Positions 7,879-15,975 of a stretch of 41,320 bases of DNA are shown piece by piece (positions within the stretch are counted from its first letter, which is position 1; each line of letters opens with the position of its first letter). The position numbers and the translations under genes were made by a program. Source of the stretch: Butyricicoccus pullicaecorum (GTDB lineage Bacteria > Bacillota > Clostridia > Oscillospirales > Butyricicoccaceae); the NCBI GenBank assembly GCA_018366195.1, contig JAGZIN010000022.1, positions 1 to 41,320 of the forward strand, read 5' to 3'. The notes beneath the pieces are model-generated. The model was not told the DNA's origin and made no database searches. It was given only the letters and a program-made list of their open reading frames with translations.

Positions 7879-9276
7879 TTAACGCTTCCATGCACGCTCC
7901 AGTGCAGAAACCGCAGAACTGATTTGCTCCGATGGGATTCCGGCATATCCCAAAACAACAGTGGCAGGCGGGCAGGCGGAAACTGAGCCGATATAGTAGC
8001 GCGACAAGCCATAAACGCGCACCCCATTTGCCGCCGCTGCTTCAATCAGCTCGTTTTCGGTCATGCCATTTTCCATGTGCAGGAGCAGATGCAGCCCCGC
8101 TTCTGCGCCGGAAATATGATACTGTCCAGATAATGCCGACTGTGACAGGGCGTGAAGCAGGGTATCCAGCCGTGCTTTATATAGGTTGCGGATTCGGTTT
8201 ACATGCCGCTCAAAGCTTCCGGTCTCCAAAAAGCGTGCCAGCGTATATTGTTCAAATACCGGAACGGTAGAAGCGTAGCTGCCAAAGCGTGCCTGATAAG
8301 CGGGCAGCAGGCTGCGCGGCAATGCAAGGTATCCAATGCGCAGCGAGGGCGAAAGGCTTTTGGCAAAGGTATTGTGATAGATAACCTTGTCATTGTGGTC
8401 TAGCTCCTTGAGTGCGGGAATGGGGCGTGACACAAAGCGAAATTCGGAGTCATAGTCATCTTCGATGAGATAACGGTTTTCCGCTTCATTCACCCAACGC
8501 AGCAGGGCAGAGCGCCGTGCTGCGGAGGTCACAACGCCAAGCGGAAAATGATGGGAGGGGGTCAGATAGGCGGCTGAGGCGTTGGAGGCGCACAGTGCGT
8601 CAAAGTGCAGACCCTCCGTGTCGAGCGGAATGGGCACAGTATCGGCATCGTTTGCCTGAAAAATTTTGGTAAGCTTGGGATAGCCGGGAGTCTCAATGGC
8701 ATAGGTGCGCTGCCGCCCAAGAAGCTGAATGAGCAGGGTGACCAGATATTCAGAGCCTGCCCCAACAATGATTTGGTCGGGTTCGACTGAGATGCCGCGA
8801 AAAGAATAGAGATAGTTACAGATTTGCTCACGCAGGGCGGGAACACCTTGTGCGGCAGGCTCCAAAAGCAGGGTTCGGTCATAGTCTGTCAGAACTGCGC
8901 GTGACAGCTTCGCCCAAGTAGAAAACGGAAAACAATTGGTATCTACAACATTGGTCTTGAAATCAAAGGTGAATGCAGGAGAGGGCGGCTGAGACGAGCG
9001 CGGCTGGGGTTGGCATGTGGTATGCGGTGGGATTTCGACCTGCTTGACAAAATAGCCGCTGCGTGCAATGGCGTATACATAGCCTTCTGCGGTGAGCTGC
9101 CCGTAGGCAGTTTCGACTGTAATTTGGCTGACGTGCAGATGCTCTGCCAAAGGACGTTTGGCGGGCAGCCGCTCACCGCTGGACAGATGGCCGGACATGA
9201 TATCCTGCCGGATTGCTCGGTAAAGCTGTTCATAAAGCGGCATTTTGGAGTGGTGATTCAGATGGTAGGTGAGCAT
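7879..9276 (-). CDS. MocR-family (GntR-aminotransferase) transcriptional regulator
   Basis: 465 residues in two domains. The N-terminal winged helix of the GntR family (about 1-78) contains LPAKRPLAEHLHVSQITVETAYGQL. The rest is a class I aminotransferase-like domain that binds pyridoxal phosphate; EDDYDSEF at 272-279 and the Schiff-base lysine K306 in FAKSLSPSLRIGYL are intact. MocR regulators such as PdxR and GabR respond to PLP or amino compounds, but here no target gene lies next to it, so the ligand cannot be inferred. The ATG at 9276 has GCGAGG upstream. It is read in the same direction as the MarR gene behind it but separated from it by a terminator. Confidence 0.9.
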   Translation of the reverse strand: MLTYHLNHHSKMPLYEQLYRAIRQDIMSGHLSSGERLPAKRPLAEHLHVSQITVETAYGQLTAEGYVYAIARSGYFVKQVEIPPHTTCQPQPRSSQPPSPAFTFDFKTNVVDTNCFPFSTWAKLSRAVLTDYDRTLLLEPAAQGVPALREQICNYLYSFRGISVEPDQIIVGAGSEYLVTLLIQLLGRQRTYAIETPGYPKLTKIFQANDADTVPIPLDTEGLHFDALCASNASAAYLTPSHHFPLGVVTSAARRSALLRWVNEAENRYLIEDDYDSEFRFVSRPIPALKELDHNDKVIYHNTFAKSLSPSLRIGYLALPRSLLPAYQARFGSYASTVPVFEQYTLARFLETGSFERHVNRIRNLYKARLDTLLHALSQSALSGQYHISGAEAGLHLLLHMENGMTENELIEAAAANGVRVYGLSRYYIGSVSACPPATVVLGYAGIPSEQISSAVSALERAWKR

Positions 9277-9312
9277 AGCATACCTCGCATGTTGAGAACG
9301 GTGTCATAGTGG

Positions 9313-9334
9313 AAAAAAGCCGCCCGTAGGCGGC
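9313..9334 (-). terminator. Intrinsic terminator of the MarR gene
   Basis: GCCGCC-CGTA-GGCGGC at 9319-9334, followed on the minus strand by six T (9318-9313). It separates the MarR gene from the MocR gene. Confidence 0.85.
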
Positions 9335-9336
9335 AA

Positions 9337-9777
9337 TTAAAATTCTTCTTCCTCAAAAAAGCTTTTGAGCTTTTTTAGGCTGCTTGCAAGCAGCTCGGTT
9401 TCCTGCTCGGACAAATCACTGAGCGCCGCAGAAATCATGCGGTCGTGAAAATTTTGATGATAAGCATATACAGCTTGTCCGCGCGGGGTCAAAGAGATAT
9501 TGACAACACGCTTGTCCGAAGCGTTTCGTATCCGCTGGATAAAGCCCTTGCTTTCCAGCTTATCACATGCAACGGTCAAGGTTGCCAGTGTAATGCCAAG
9601 GAGTTTGGCAATTGCAGACATGTGGCTCGGCTGATTGGCGCCGATTTTTTCGATGATATGGATTTCTGTAATTGAAATTTTCTCCCCAAGACCGGCTGTG
9701 AGGGAGCGTTCTTCAATTTTGTTGATACGTGTCCAGATATCAACCAGAAAGTCATTGATAGAATCCTGCTCTGACAT
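9337..9777 (-). CDS. MarR-family transcriptional regulator
   Basis: 146 residues, typical for MarR dimeric regulators. The winged helix-turn-helix spans about residues 45-105, with ITLATLTVACDKLESKGFIQR as recognition region and RNASDKRVVNISLTPRG as the wing. The ATG at 9777 follows GGAGGGAGG. The sequence recalls the FabT branch that controls fatty-acid synthesis, but no fab genes are present in the window, so the regulon is unknown. A perfect palindrome over the promoter about 190 bases upstream suggests autoregulation. It is a single-gene transcript closed by its own terminator. Confidence 0.88.
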   Translation of the reverse strand: MSEQDSINDFLVDIWTRINKIEERSLTAGLGEKISITEIHIIEKIGANQPSHMSAIAKLLGITLATLTVACDKLESKGFIQRIRNASDKRVVNISLTPRGQAVYAYHQNFHDRMISAALSDLSEQETELLASSLKKLKSFFEEEEF

Positions 9778-9966
9778 GGCTTCCTCCCTCCTGTTCAGGT
9801 TCGGGGCAATCTGAAAAGTCGAAATGCGAGTCTATTCTAGCATGAGTGGTATCTGCTGCGTTCGAAATACACGGAATCCACCAAAGATTCCTGCATTTTT
9901 GCCTTGCAGCGGTACACCCTGCAAAAAAATCGTCGATTTCTTTGTTTTCCAATACACCCTAGTTAA
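9778..9966 (-). other. Long leader of the MarR gene, no gene supported
   Basis: About 190 bases between the promoter/operator and the MarR start. A frame beginning with TTG at 9952 runs for 66 codons into the MarR gene, but it has no ribosome binding site and no recognisable product. An extended -10 sequence (TGCTAGAAT on the minus strand, around 9835-9845) may be a second promoter. No riboswitch was recognised. Confidence 0.35.
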
Positions 9967-10007
9967 TTTGATATGCTAAGTATAGCATATCAAAAGCATA
10001 AAGACAA
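9967..10007 (-). promoter_or_regulatory. Promoter with embedded palindromic operator for the MarR gene
   Basis: On the minus strand TTGTCT (10007-10002) and TATACT (9984-9979) have a 17-base spacer. A perfect inverted repeat, TTTGATATGCTA-AGTA-TAGCATATCAAA (9967-9994), is centred on the -10 and start site. Such a site would block RNA polymerase when bound by a MarR dimer. The transcript would have a leader of about 195 bases before the MarR start. Confidence 0.7.
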
Positions 10008-10046
10008 GATGGGGGATAAAAATTTGAAGTTTTGATTGTATTTTGC

Positions 10047-10079
10047 AAAAAAAAGCGACTGTTTGCAAAAAACAGTCGC
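10047..10079 (-). terminator. Intrinsic terminator of the queG-like to ricT operon
   Basis: GCGACTGTTT / AAACAGTCGC arms (10055-10079) with a 5-base loop, followed on the minus strand by eight T (10054-10047). It lies 14 bases after the ricT stop. Confidence 0.88.
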
Positions 10080-10092
10080 AAAAGAAAGCGGT

Positions 10093-11226
10093 TTAATTTT
10101 CTCCTTCGCCAGAGGAGGGACGGCGCTTGGTTGGATTCCGACGGCGGCGGCGCTTTTTTGCTTCCGTGGATTCGATGCCTTCTTCGCTGGGCTTGGGCGC
10201 AGCCTTTACGAGCCGCGGGCGTTCGGATATCTCTGAGTGACCGGTATGTGCCGGCGTCTCTGAAGTTCCCTCGCTGCTTTGTGGTGCAGCCTTGACGCGG
10301 CGCGGCTTTTCATTGCGGGGGCGTATCGGCGGCTCTGCCGCAGCAGCGGGAGTTTGTTCCTGCATAGGGTCGATTTCGACGGGCTTCGATTGACAGCCGC
10401 CGCAGCTTTTTTTGGCACGTCCGGAACGAATCATGTGACAATCTGTGCAGGAGAAGGTCTTTGGCTCGTCTGGGGTATCTTCGAGCTGTACCTTGCAGGT
10501 ACCGCGCAGCATTTGGGTCGATAGCACCGTGCCGCGTCCCTCTGGTGTCTCCACGAGACTGTCCGTCTTGGGGGTGACCTTTTGCAGCTCGGTATATACT
10601 TCATGTTCGTACTTAAGACAGCACATCAGGCGGCCGCAGGTACCGGAAATCTTTGTGGGATTGAGCGAAAGGTTTTGTTCCTTTGCCATATTGATGGATA
10701 CCGGCTGAAAATCATCAAGATAAGAAGAACAGCACAGCTCACGTCCGCAAATGCCCAGTCCACCAATCATTTTGGCTTCATCGCGCACACCGATTTGGCG
10801 AAGCTCGATGCGGGTGCGGAAAATAGAAGCCAAATCCTTGACCAGATTCCGGAAATCGACACGGCCATCTGCCGTGAAATAGAACAGGATTTTATTGAGA
10901 TCAAAGGTACATTCCACGGCAACCAGACGCATATCCAGCGCATGCTCCTCGATTTTGCGGCGAGCAATCTGATAGGCCTCATGCGCCTGCTGTTCGTTGC
11001 TGTGCATGATTTCCAAATCGTCTTTGGTTGCAATACGAATGATTTTTTTGAGCGGAGAGACAACATCAGATTCCGGAACATCGGTGTTGCCCATGGTGCA
11101 AGCACCACATTCGATGCCGCGTGCTGTCTCCACAATGACATGTTGACCCGGTTTTACGGTCAAATCGCACGGGTCAAAATAATATACTTTGCCGACTCGT
11201 TTGAATCGAACACCAATAACAATCAT
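10093..11226 (-). CDS. ricT: RicT/YaaT, PSP1-domain protein
   Basis: 377 residues. The PSP1 domain (about 1-265) carries the conserved cysteine pairs in CGACTMG, GICGRELCCSSY and GTCGRLMCCLKYEHE. In Bacillus RicT acts with RicA and RicF in a complex that binds iron-sulfur clusters and adjusts RNase Y processing, with effects on sporulation, competence and biofilm. The tail after about 270 is a lineage-specific extension rich in Pro, Lys and Arg, ending in a run of five Arg and an acidic end; it is probably disordered and may bind RNA. The start is the ATG at 11226 with GGAGG unusually far (12 bases) upstream. It is the last gene of its operon, after holB. Confidence 0.9.
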   Translation of the reverse strand: MIVIGVRFKRVGKVYYFDPCDLTVKPGQHVIVETARGIECGACTMGNTDVPESDVVSPLKKIIRIATKDDLEIMHSNEQQAHEAYQIARRKIEEHALDMRLVAVECTFDLNKILFYFTADGRVDFRNLVKDLASIFRTRIELRQIGVRDEAKMIGGLGICGRELCCSSYLDDFQPVSINMAKEQNLSLNPTKISGTCGRLMCCLKYEHEVYTELQKVTPKTDSLVETPEGRGTVLSTQMLRGTCKVQLEDTPDEPKTFSCTDCHMIRSGRAKKSCGGCQSKPVEIDPMQEQTPAAAAEPPIRPRNEKPRRVKAAPQSSEGTSETPAHTGHSEISERPRLVKAAPKPSEEGIESTEAKKRRRRRNPTKRRPSSGEGEN

Positions 11227-11271
11227 AAAAAAGTGGTTCCTCCATGTTGATTTAGACGCATGTGCAAGGAC

Positions 11272-12153
11272 TCAGACCGGTGAGAATTCGCAAATTCGGC
11301 AGGTATCTGCGGCGAGAACGGCACATTGCAGCGGAATGTTGGCATTTCCCTCGGCACGGTATGAAATCTGAGATACAAGGTCGTAGACTGCAAGCAGCTT
11401 TTGCACCGGCAGACGACACGCTCGGGTTTCCGCCAGTAGGGTTGGGAGCAGAGGAGCCACGTGCAGCGGACAAAGGGCGGCATCACGAAGTGCTGTCGCA
11501 AGAAGATTCATTGCCTGCCGAAAGACAGTTTTATTTAACTTTGAAAAGCCATGCGCGGCAAGCAGCAGGGCGTATTCATCACCCTTTTGCAGTGCCCCCA
11601 TAAATGCACGCACGGGTTCCAGTTGTGCAGGGTCGTCCGCAAGGGGGGCAGACTGCGGTGCGAGCTGATAAATGGTGCAGCGCGACCGAATGGTGGGCAG
11701 GAGCAGCCCGGGCTGTTTTGCAGTCAGCAAAAAGAATGTGTAGCGCGGGGGTTCTTCCAAAACCTTGAGCAGTGCGTTTTGGGCACTGGTGTTCATGTGC
11801 TCTGCCCCATGCAGGATAAATACCTTGCGGCTGCCATCGTTGGGAAGAATCGCCGCTTCGGTGCGAATGCTGCGCGCATGCTCCACCTTAATTTCGGCAT
11901 CGCCTTCATTGAGGCAGATGAAATCGGGGTGTGTTCCATGCGCAAGCTTTAAGCAGGAAGTGCAGACACCACAGGGGTGGGGAGCGGAACCGGTGCAGAG
12001 CAGAGCTGCCGCAATGGCCTGCGCAAATTCCAGCGTGCCGCTTCCTTGCGGACCAGATAGCAGAACAGCCTGCGGAAAACGGCAGTTGAGCGCCGTCCGC
12101 AGGCTGGCTTTGAGCGCGTCATTGCCGGAAATGGCGTCAAATCCCAGCGTCAT
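11272..12153 (-). CDS. holB: DNA polymerase III delta-prime subunit
   Basis: 293 residues. This clamp-loader subunit helps open the sliding clamp on primed DNA. Seen here are the AAA+ fold start, a four-cysteine zinc module (C53, C61, C64, C67), the DEx-like segment KVFILHGAEHM, and sensor-1 SRC in TIRSRC. The P-loop reads GPQGSGT at 34-40, with Thr where Lys is normal, so ATP binding is probably lost, as in several delta-prime subunits. The start ATG overlaps the darA stop by 4 bases. The neighbours darA and ricT match the Bacillus yaaQ-yaaR-holB-yaaT order, but without yaaR. Confidence 0.92.
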   Translation of the reverse strand: MTLGFDAISGNDALKASLRTALNCRFPQAVLLSGPQGSGTLEFAQAIAAALLCTGSAPHPCGVCTSCLKLAHGTHPDFICLNEGDAEIKVEHARSIRTEAAILPNDGSRKVFILHGAEHMNTSAQNALLKVLEEPPRYTFFLLTAKQPGLLLPTIRSRCTIYQLAPQSAPLADDPAQLEPVRAFMGALQKGDEYALLLAAHGFSKLNKTVFRQAMNLLATALRDAALCPLHVAPLLPTLLAETRACRLPVQKLLAVYDLVSQISYRAEGNANIPLQCAVLAADTCRICEFSPV

Positions 12154-12473
12154 AGCTTTTCAAATTGTTCTACATTCAGAACAAATACGGTTGCTCCGCC
12201 CACAGAGACTTCAACCGGCATGGGCGGCTGAAAGCCAATGCCGATATTGGGAGCGGTTGGCATCATTTGGGTACGGGTATTGCAATATTTTCGGATAATT
12301 CCCATGGCTTCCTCAACACGGGAGTCCTCCAAACCAATCAGGACAGTGACATTGCCGGCACGCAGGAAACCACCGGTTGTGGCAAGCTTGGTGATTTGAA
12401 ATCCAGCCTCCATCAGGTGTCCCATGACACAATGCGCATCGTCATAATTGATGATTGCGAGCAGCATTTTCAT
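12150..12473 (-). CDS. darA: DarA/PstA, cyclic di-AMP receptor protein
   Basis: 107 residues, a PII-like trimeric protein (YaaQ family, DUF970) that binds c-di-AMP in Firmicutes; its downstream partner is not established. The sequence starts MKMLLAIINYDDA and has the two glycine-rich ligand loops, TKLATTGGFLRAGNVT and the later PNIGIGFQPPMPVEVSVGGA, followed by VFVLNVEQFEK at the end. The ATG at 12473 has GGAGGGC upstream. It is 29 bases after the decarboxylase and overlaps holB, so all are likely in one transcript. Confidence 0.95.
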   Translation of the reverse strand: MKMLLAIINYDDAHCVMGHLMEAGFQITKLATTGGFLRAGNVTVLIGLEDSRVEEAMGIIRKYCNTRTQMMPTAPNIGIGFQPPMPVEVSVGGATVFVLNVEQFEKL

Positions 12474-12502
12474 TCGAAAGCCCTCCTTTTATCGCCGAAA
12501 AA

Positions 12503-13858
12503 TTACTGCATGTGCAGAAAAACACGGCTAACGGTATTATAACATTGATTTGTGAGAAATACAATGTGTTGTCGGGTGATTTCTTCTCCGGGCCAGAGCA
12601 CGGGAACGCCCGGAGGATACGGGGTGACCGGACGGGCGCACACCATACCGGAGCGTACCTCAGACAGCGGAAGCGCATCGCATGCCCCAAGCATGGCGCG
12701 GCGGACGGACAGAACGGGCTTGGGGTGCGGCAGTGGCGCAAGCGGTGTTGGCTGGGGAAATGGCTGTACTTCTTGGGATAACGCCAAAAGCGCTTGTTCA
12801 AGCAGAGTGAGATTTTGCGGCAGGTCTGCGGGTGTGACGATACACACGAGATTGCGCAGGTCGCTCATCTCACAGGCAATGCCGAAGCGTGCATAGAGGC
12901 GGTCAGACAGCGCGTTTCCGGACAGGTTGGTACCCGCAGTCGAAATGGTCAGCCTGCATGGGTCAAGGGAAATTCCTGCCGAGAGTGGCAGGAAGCGGGT
13001 TTGTGATAGGCGTACTTTCAGCTGCTTTACCGCCTGTGCAGTTCTTTGGTAGCTGTCGTCCTGTTCCAGCAAATCCCGTGCGAGATCAAGGCTTGCTAAA
13101 ATGGCATAGGACGGACTGGAGGTGCCAAAGAGTGCGGCTCCCTCACGCAGCTTTTCCCCATCAATTGTGCCGTTTGATAGAATCATAGCTGCCTGTCCCA
13201 TCGCATAGAGTGTTTTATGTGCACTGAGCACTGCAAGGTCCGCGCCCTGCTGTATGGGGCTGGGCAAACCAACTGCTGGGAAATGTGCGCCATGTGCGGC
13301 ATCGACGACAAGCTTTGCGCCATGCGTATGGCAGATGGAAGCAATGGCAGGAATATCTTGACAAATGCCGTAATAATTGGGGGAGGTAATCAAAACAGTT
13401 TGAATTTGGGGGTTCTGCTTGAGTGCAGCGTCAATTGCACATGGGTCGAGCAGCGCAGGAATCCCGTAAGGCTCCAAAATTTCAGGGAATACGAAAGTAG
13501 GAGTCAAATCCAGCATGGCTGCTGCATGGGCACATGACTTGTGACAATTGCGGTCGAATAACACGGAGCCGCCGCAGCCGGCTGCCGCATACAGCATGGC
13601 ATGAATGCCTTGAGAGGAGCCGCCTGTCAGAAAATGGCAGTCTGTGGTGTGATAAAAGCGAGCCGCCTGTTCTTCGGCGAGCCGTATGGGTCCTTCTCCT
13701 GTGTAGAGGTTGCCGGTTTCGTAAATTTCAGTAAAGTCCAGCGGTAAAATGGGGGAAAAGTCCGGAAGCACAGGCTGCCCTTTATGTCCGGGCATGTGAA
13801 AACGAATGGTCTTTTTTTGACAAAGTGCACGGAGTGCATCATAAAGTGGTGCGGACAT
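12503..13858 (-). CDS. Orn/Lys/Arg decarboxylase family protein (YaaO-like)
   Basis: 451 residues. A fold-type I PLP-dependent decarboxylase for a basic amino acid, producing polyamines or cadaverine; the substrate cannot be decided from sequence. FHMPGHKGQP at 20-29 is the family's opening motif. The PLP aspartate lies in DAAHGAH (186-192) and the Schiff-base lysine is K215 in SAHKTL. Length is that of the short class without the wing domain of the inducible enterobacterial enzymes. Its place upstream of darA and holB matches yaaO in Bacillus; tmk, normally between, is absent. The start ATG lies one base after the queG-like stop, so coupling is likely. Confidence 0.88.
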   Translation of the reverse strand: MSAPLYDALRALCQKKTIRFHMPGHKGQPVLPDFSPILPLDFTEIYETGNLYTGEGPIRLAEEQAARFYHTTDCHFLTGGSSQGIHAMLYAAAGCGGSVLFDRNCHKSCAHAAAMLDLTPTFVFPEILEPYGIPALLDPCAIDAALKQNPQIQTVLITSPNYYGICQDIPAIASICHTHGAKLVVDAAHGAHFPAVGLPSPIQQGADLAVLSAHKTLYAMGQAAMILSNGTIDGEKLREGAALFGTSSPSYAILASLDLARDLLEQDDSYQRTAQAVKQLKVRLSQTRFLPLSAGISLDPCRLTISTAGTNLSGNALSDRLYARFGIACEMSDLRNLVCIVTPADLPQNLTLLEQALLALSQEVQPFPQPTPLAPLPHPKPVLSVRRAMLGACDALPLSEVRSGMVCARPVTPYPPGVPVLWPGEEITRQHIVFLTNQCYNTVSRVFLHMQ

Positions 13859-13859
13859 A

Positions 13860-14675
13860 TCAAGTCTCCTCTTTTTTTAGGGTCAGATTGCGCCGGAGCG
13901 GTGCAGGACCGCGCCATGTAAAGGCACGGTCGGGATATTTGGCGGCAAACTGCTTGCGCGTCAAGCCCTCTAAATCGGAAAGCTGGAGCGAGCAAATACG
14001 GTTTTGTGTGAAATCCGGAGTCTCTGCCGGCGATATGCTGCGGTTGAGCGGGCAGACCAGCTGGCAGGTATCACAGCCCCAGATGAGTGGGTGTTCCCGT
14101 ACCAGAGCTTCCTGCTCGGGGCTGAGTGCGCCGCCCTGCTGGGTAAGCGCGGAAAGACAGCGCGATTTGTCCAAATCCACTGGGCAAGCCCGTAAGCAAG
14201 CACCGCATTGCAGACAGGGAGCGGGCAAGTCGCCTGTTGCAGGCAATTCCAAATCGGTGACAATGGTGCCGATGAAAACATAGCTGCCATAAACAGGGTG
14301 AATCAGCAAACCATGGGTGCCGATTTTGCCAAGCCCTGCACAAGCGGCGGCGTAGACCTCGGGTAAGGGAGAGTCATCGACGAGTACGGAGAAGGTATGA
14401 TGGGGATATTGCGTGCGCAGGGTGTCTGCGGCGGCCTCCAGACGCTCTCCAAGCACGGTATGATAATCTTTGGCGCGCGCATAAAGAGAGAGATTGCCAG
14501 AAGCGGCATCTGCGGGGTAGGGCAGTACCGTGACAAGTACGCTGCGTGCGCAGTCGATTCGATGTGCCAGCCCAGTACGCTGTGCCTCGCTCATTTGCGG
14601 AAGCAGCGTGTCGTATTGACATACACCCAATGTGCAAAGTCCGTGTGACATGCACAGACTATCCAGAATGTTCAA
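13860..14675 (-). CDS. QueG-like iron-sulfur protein (short form)
   Basis: 271 residues from a TTG start at 14675, chosen because GGAGGA lies 6 bases upstream; the frame runs further up but has no better start. QueG reduces epoxyqueuosine to queuosine in tRNA using cobalamin and two [4Fe-4S] clusters. The ferredoxin-like cysteines are present (C154, C157, C160, C164 and C201, C204, C208), as are GCDTCQLVCPLNRS, GSYVFIGTIVTDLEL and the VDD segment (D100/101) that corresponds to the proposed catalytic aspartate. It lacks the C-terminal HEAT-like domain, so it is about 100 residues shorter than standard QueG. It could be a true queuosine enzyme or a related reductase. First gene of the operon. 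Confidence 0.78.
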   Translation of the reverse strand: MNILDSLCMSHGLCTLGVCQYDTLLPQMSEAQRTGLAHRIDCARSVLVTVLPYPADAASGNLSLYARAKDYHTVLGERLEAAADTLRTQYPHHTFSVLVDDSPLPEVYAAACAGLGKIGTHGLLIHPVYGSYVFIGTIVTDLELPATGDLPAPCLQCGACLRACPVDLDKSRCLSALTQQGGALSPEQEALVREHPLIWGCDTCQLVCPLNRSISPAETPDFTQNRICSLQLSDLEGLTRKQFAAKYPDRAFTWRGPAPLRRNLTLKKEET

Positions 14676-14705
14676 AAAGAGTCCTCCAAAATTGTTTTTT
14701 TTTAC

Positions 14706-14734
14706 AGTATAGCATAAAAGAATTGTGAGGAAAA
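14706..14734 (-). promoter_or_regulatory. Promoter of the queG-like operon
   Basis: On the minus strand TGCTATACT gives an extended -10 (hexamer at 14711-14706). The -35 at 17 bases, TTTTCC, is weak. It lies about 30 bases before the TTG start and is back-to-back with the serC promoter. Confidence 0.6.
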
Positions 14735-14737
14735 CAC

Positions 14738-14766
14738 TTGCATATCGCAGATAAGAGGGATATAAT
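14738..14766 (+). promoter_or_regulatory. Promoter of serC-serA
   Basis: TTGCAT at 14738-14743 and TATAAT at 14761-14766 with a 17-base spacer. A leader of about 100 bases follows with two small stems (CACTTT/AAAGTG and CTGCCTGT/ACAGCAG) but no terminator, so attenuation is not evident. Confidence 0.78.
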
Positions 14767-14873
14767 AGCTTCATTCACACTTTAGACTTATAAAGTGCTA
14801 AGTTGGTGCTGCCTGTGCTTAGACAGCAGAGCATACGGCAACGCATGAAAAAATGAAAGGCAGGTCACAAGCG

Positions 14874-15962
14874 ATGACAGAAAGAATCTTCAACTTTTCC
14901 GCAGGCCCTTCGATGCTGCCCGTTCCGGTGCTGGAGCGTGCTGCTGCCGAGATGCTGAACTATCATGGTTCAGGCATGTCCGTTATGGAGATGAGTCACC
15001 GATCTAAGGTGTATGACTCCATTATCAAGTCTACGGAAGCCTCTCTGCGTCGCGTGATGGGTATTCCTGAAAACTATAAAGTGCTTTTCTTGCAGGGTGG
15101 TGCAACCATGCAGTTCTCCGCGATTCCGCTCAATCTGATGCGTACCGGCAACGCCGACTATGCCCTGACCGGAAACTTTGCGATGAATGCGTACAAGGAG
15201 GCCAAAAAGTTTGGTAATATCCATGTCGCGGCATCTTCAGAGTCCGAGAACTTTTCCTATATCCCGAGTCAGCAGGAGCTGGACCTTTCCCCGAATGCAG
15301 ACTTTTTCTATCACTGCTCTAATAATACCATTTTTGGTACCGAGTGGAAATACTGTCCGCAAACCAATGGGGTTCCGGTGGTTGCCGATATGTCCTCCCA
15401 TATTTTGTCAAAGCCAATTGATGTTTCCCAGTATGGTGTGATTATGGCGGGCGCACAGAAGAACATGGGTCCGGCAGGGCTGACTGTTGTGATTGTGCGC
15501 GAGGATTTGCTGGGCTTTTATCCAAAGGATAAAATGCCAGTCATGCTCGATTGGAAGCTCATGGCAGACAAGGAAAGCATGTACAATACCCCGCCAACCT
15601 ATGCAATCTATATGCTGGGGCTCGTTCTGGATTGGATTGAGAACGAGGTCGGCGGACTTGCCGAAATGCAGAAGCGCAACGAAAAGAAGGCAAAGCTGCT
15701 CTACGATTATCTGGACAGCCAGTCCTTTTATCAGCCGGCTGCCCGTGCGGATTCCCGTTCGCTCATGAATGTAACATTCCGCACAGGAAACGAAGATTTA
15801 GATGCAAAGTTTGTCAAGGAATCGGCAGCACAGGGGATGTCCAATCTCAAGGGGCATCGCTTGGTTGGCGGTATGCGTGCGTCCATCTACAATGCGATGC
15901 CGTATGAGGGTGTTGAGACACTGGTAGACTTTATGCACAAGTTTGCAAAAGAAAATGGCTGA
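14874..15962 (+). CDS. serC: Phosphoserine aminotransferase
   Basis: 362 residues from the ATG at 14874 (family N-terminus MTERIFNFSAGPSMLP); AAAGGCAGG lies upstream and the earlier in-frame ATG at 14853 is unnecessary. SerC converts 3-phosphohydroxypyruvate and glutamate to phosphoserine and oxoglutarate in serine synthesis, in the cytosol, with PLP bound to the lysine in AGAQKNMGPAG. GHRLVGGMRASIYNAMP near the C-terminus is conserved in the family. It is directly followed by serA, so the two first steps of serine synthesis are co-transcribed. No phosphoserine phosphatase gene is present in the window. Confidence 0.96.
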   Translation: MTERIFNFSAGPSMLPVPVLERAAAEMLNYHGSGMSVMEMSHRSKVYDSIIKSTEASLRRVMGIPENYKVLFLQGGATMQFSAIPLNLMRTGNADYALTGNFAMNAYKEAKKFGNIHVAASSESENFSYIPSQQELDLSPNADFFYHCSNNTIFGTEWKYCPQTNGVPVVADMSSHILSKPIDVSQYGVIMAGAQKNMGPAGLTVVIVREDLLGFYPKDKMPVMLDWKLMADKESMYNTPPTYAIYMLGLVLDWIENEVGGLAEMQKRNEKKAKLLYDYLDSQSFYQPAARADSRSLMNVTFRTGNEDLDAKFVKESAAQGMSNLKGHRLVGGMRASIYNAMPYEGVETLVDFMHKFAKENG

Positions 15963-15975
15963 GGGGGAAGCTGTC

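Noticed and set aside
14767..14873. Possible T-box or other riboswitch before serC
   Set aside because: The leader is only about 100 bases, has no T-box consensus sequence and no terminator; only two small stems are seen.
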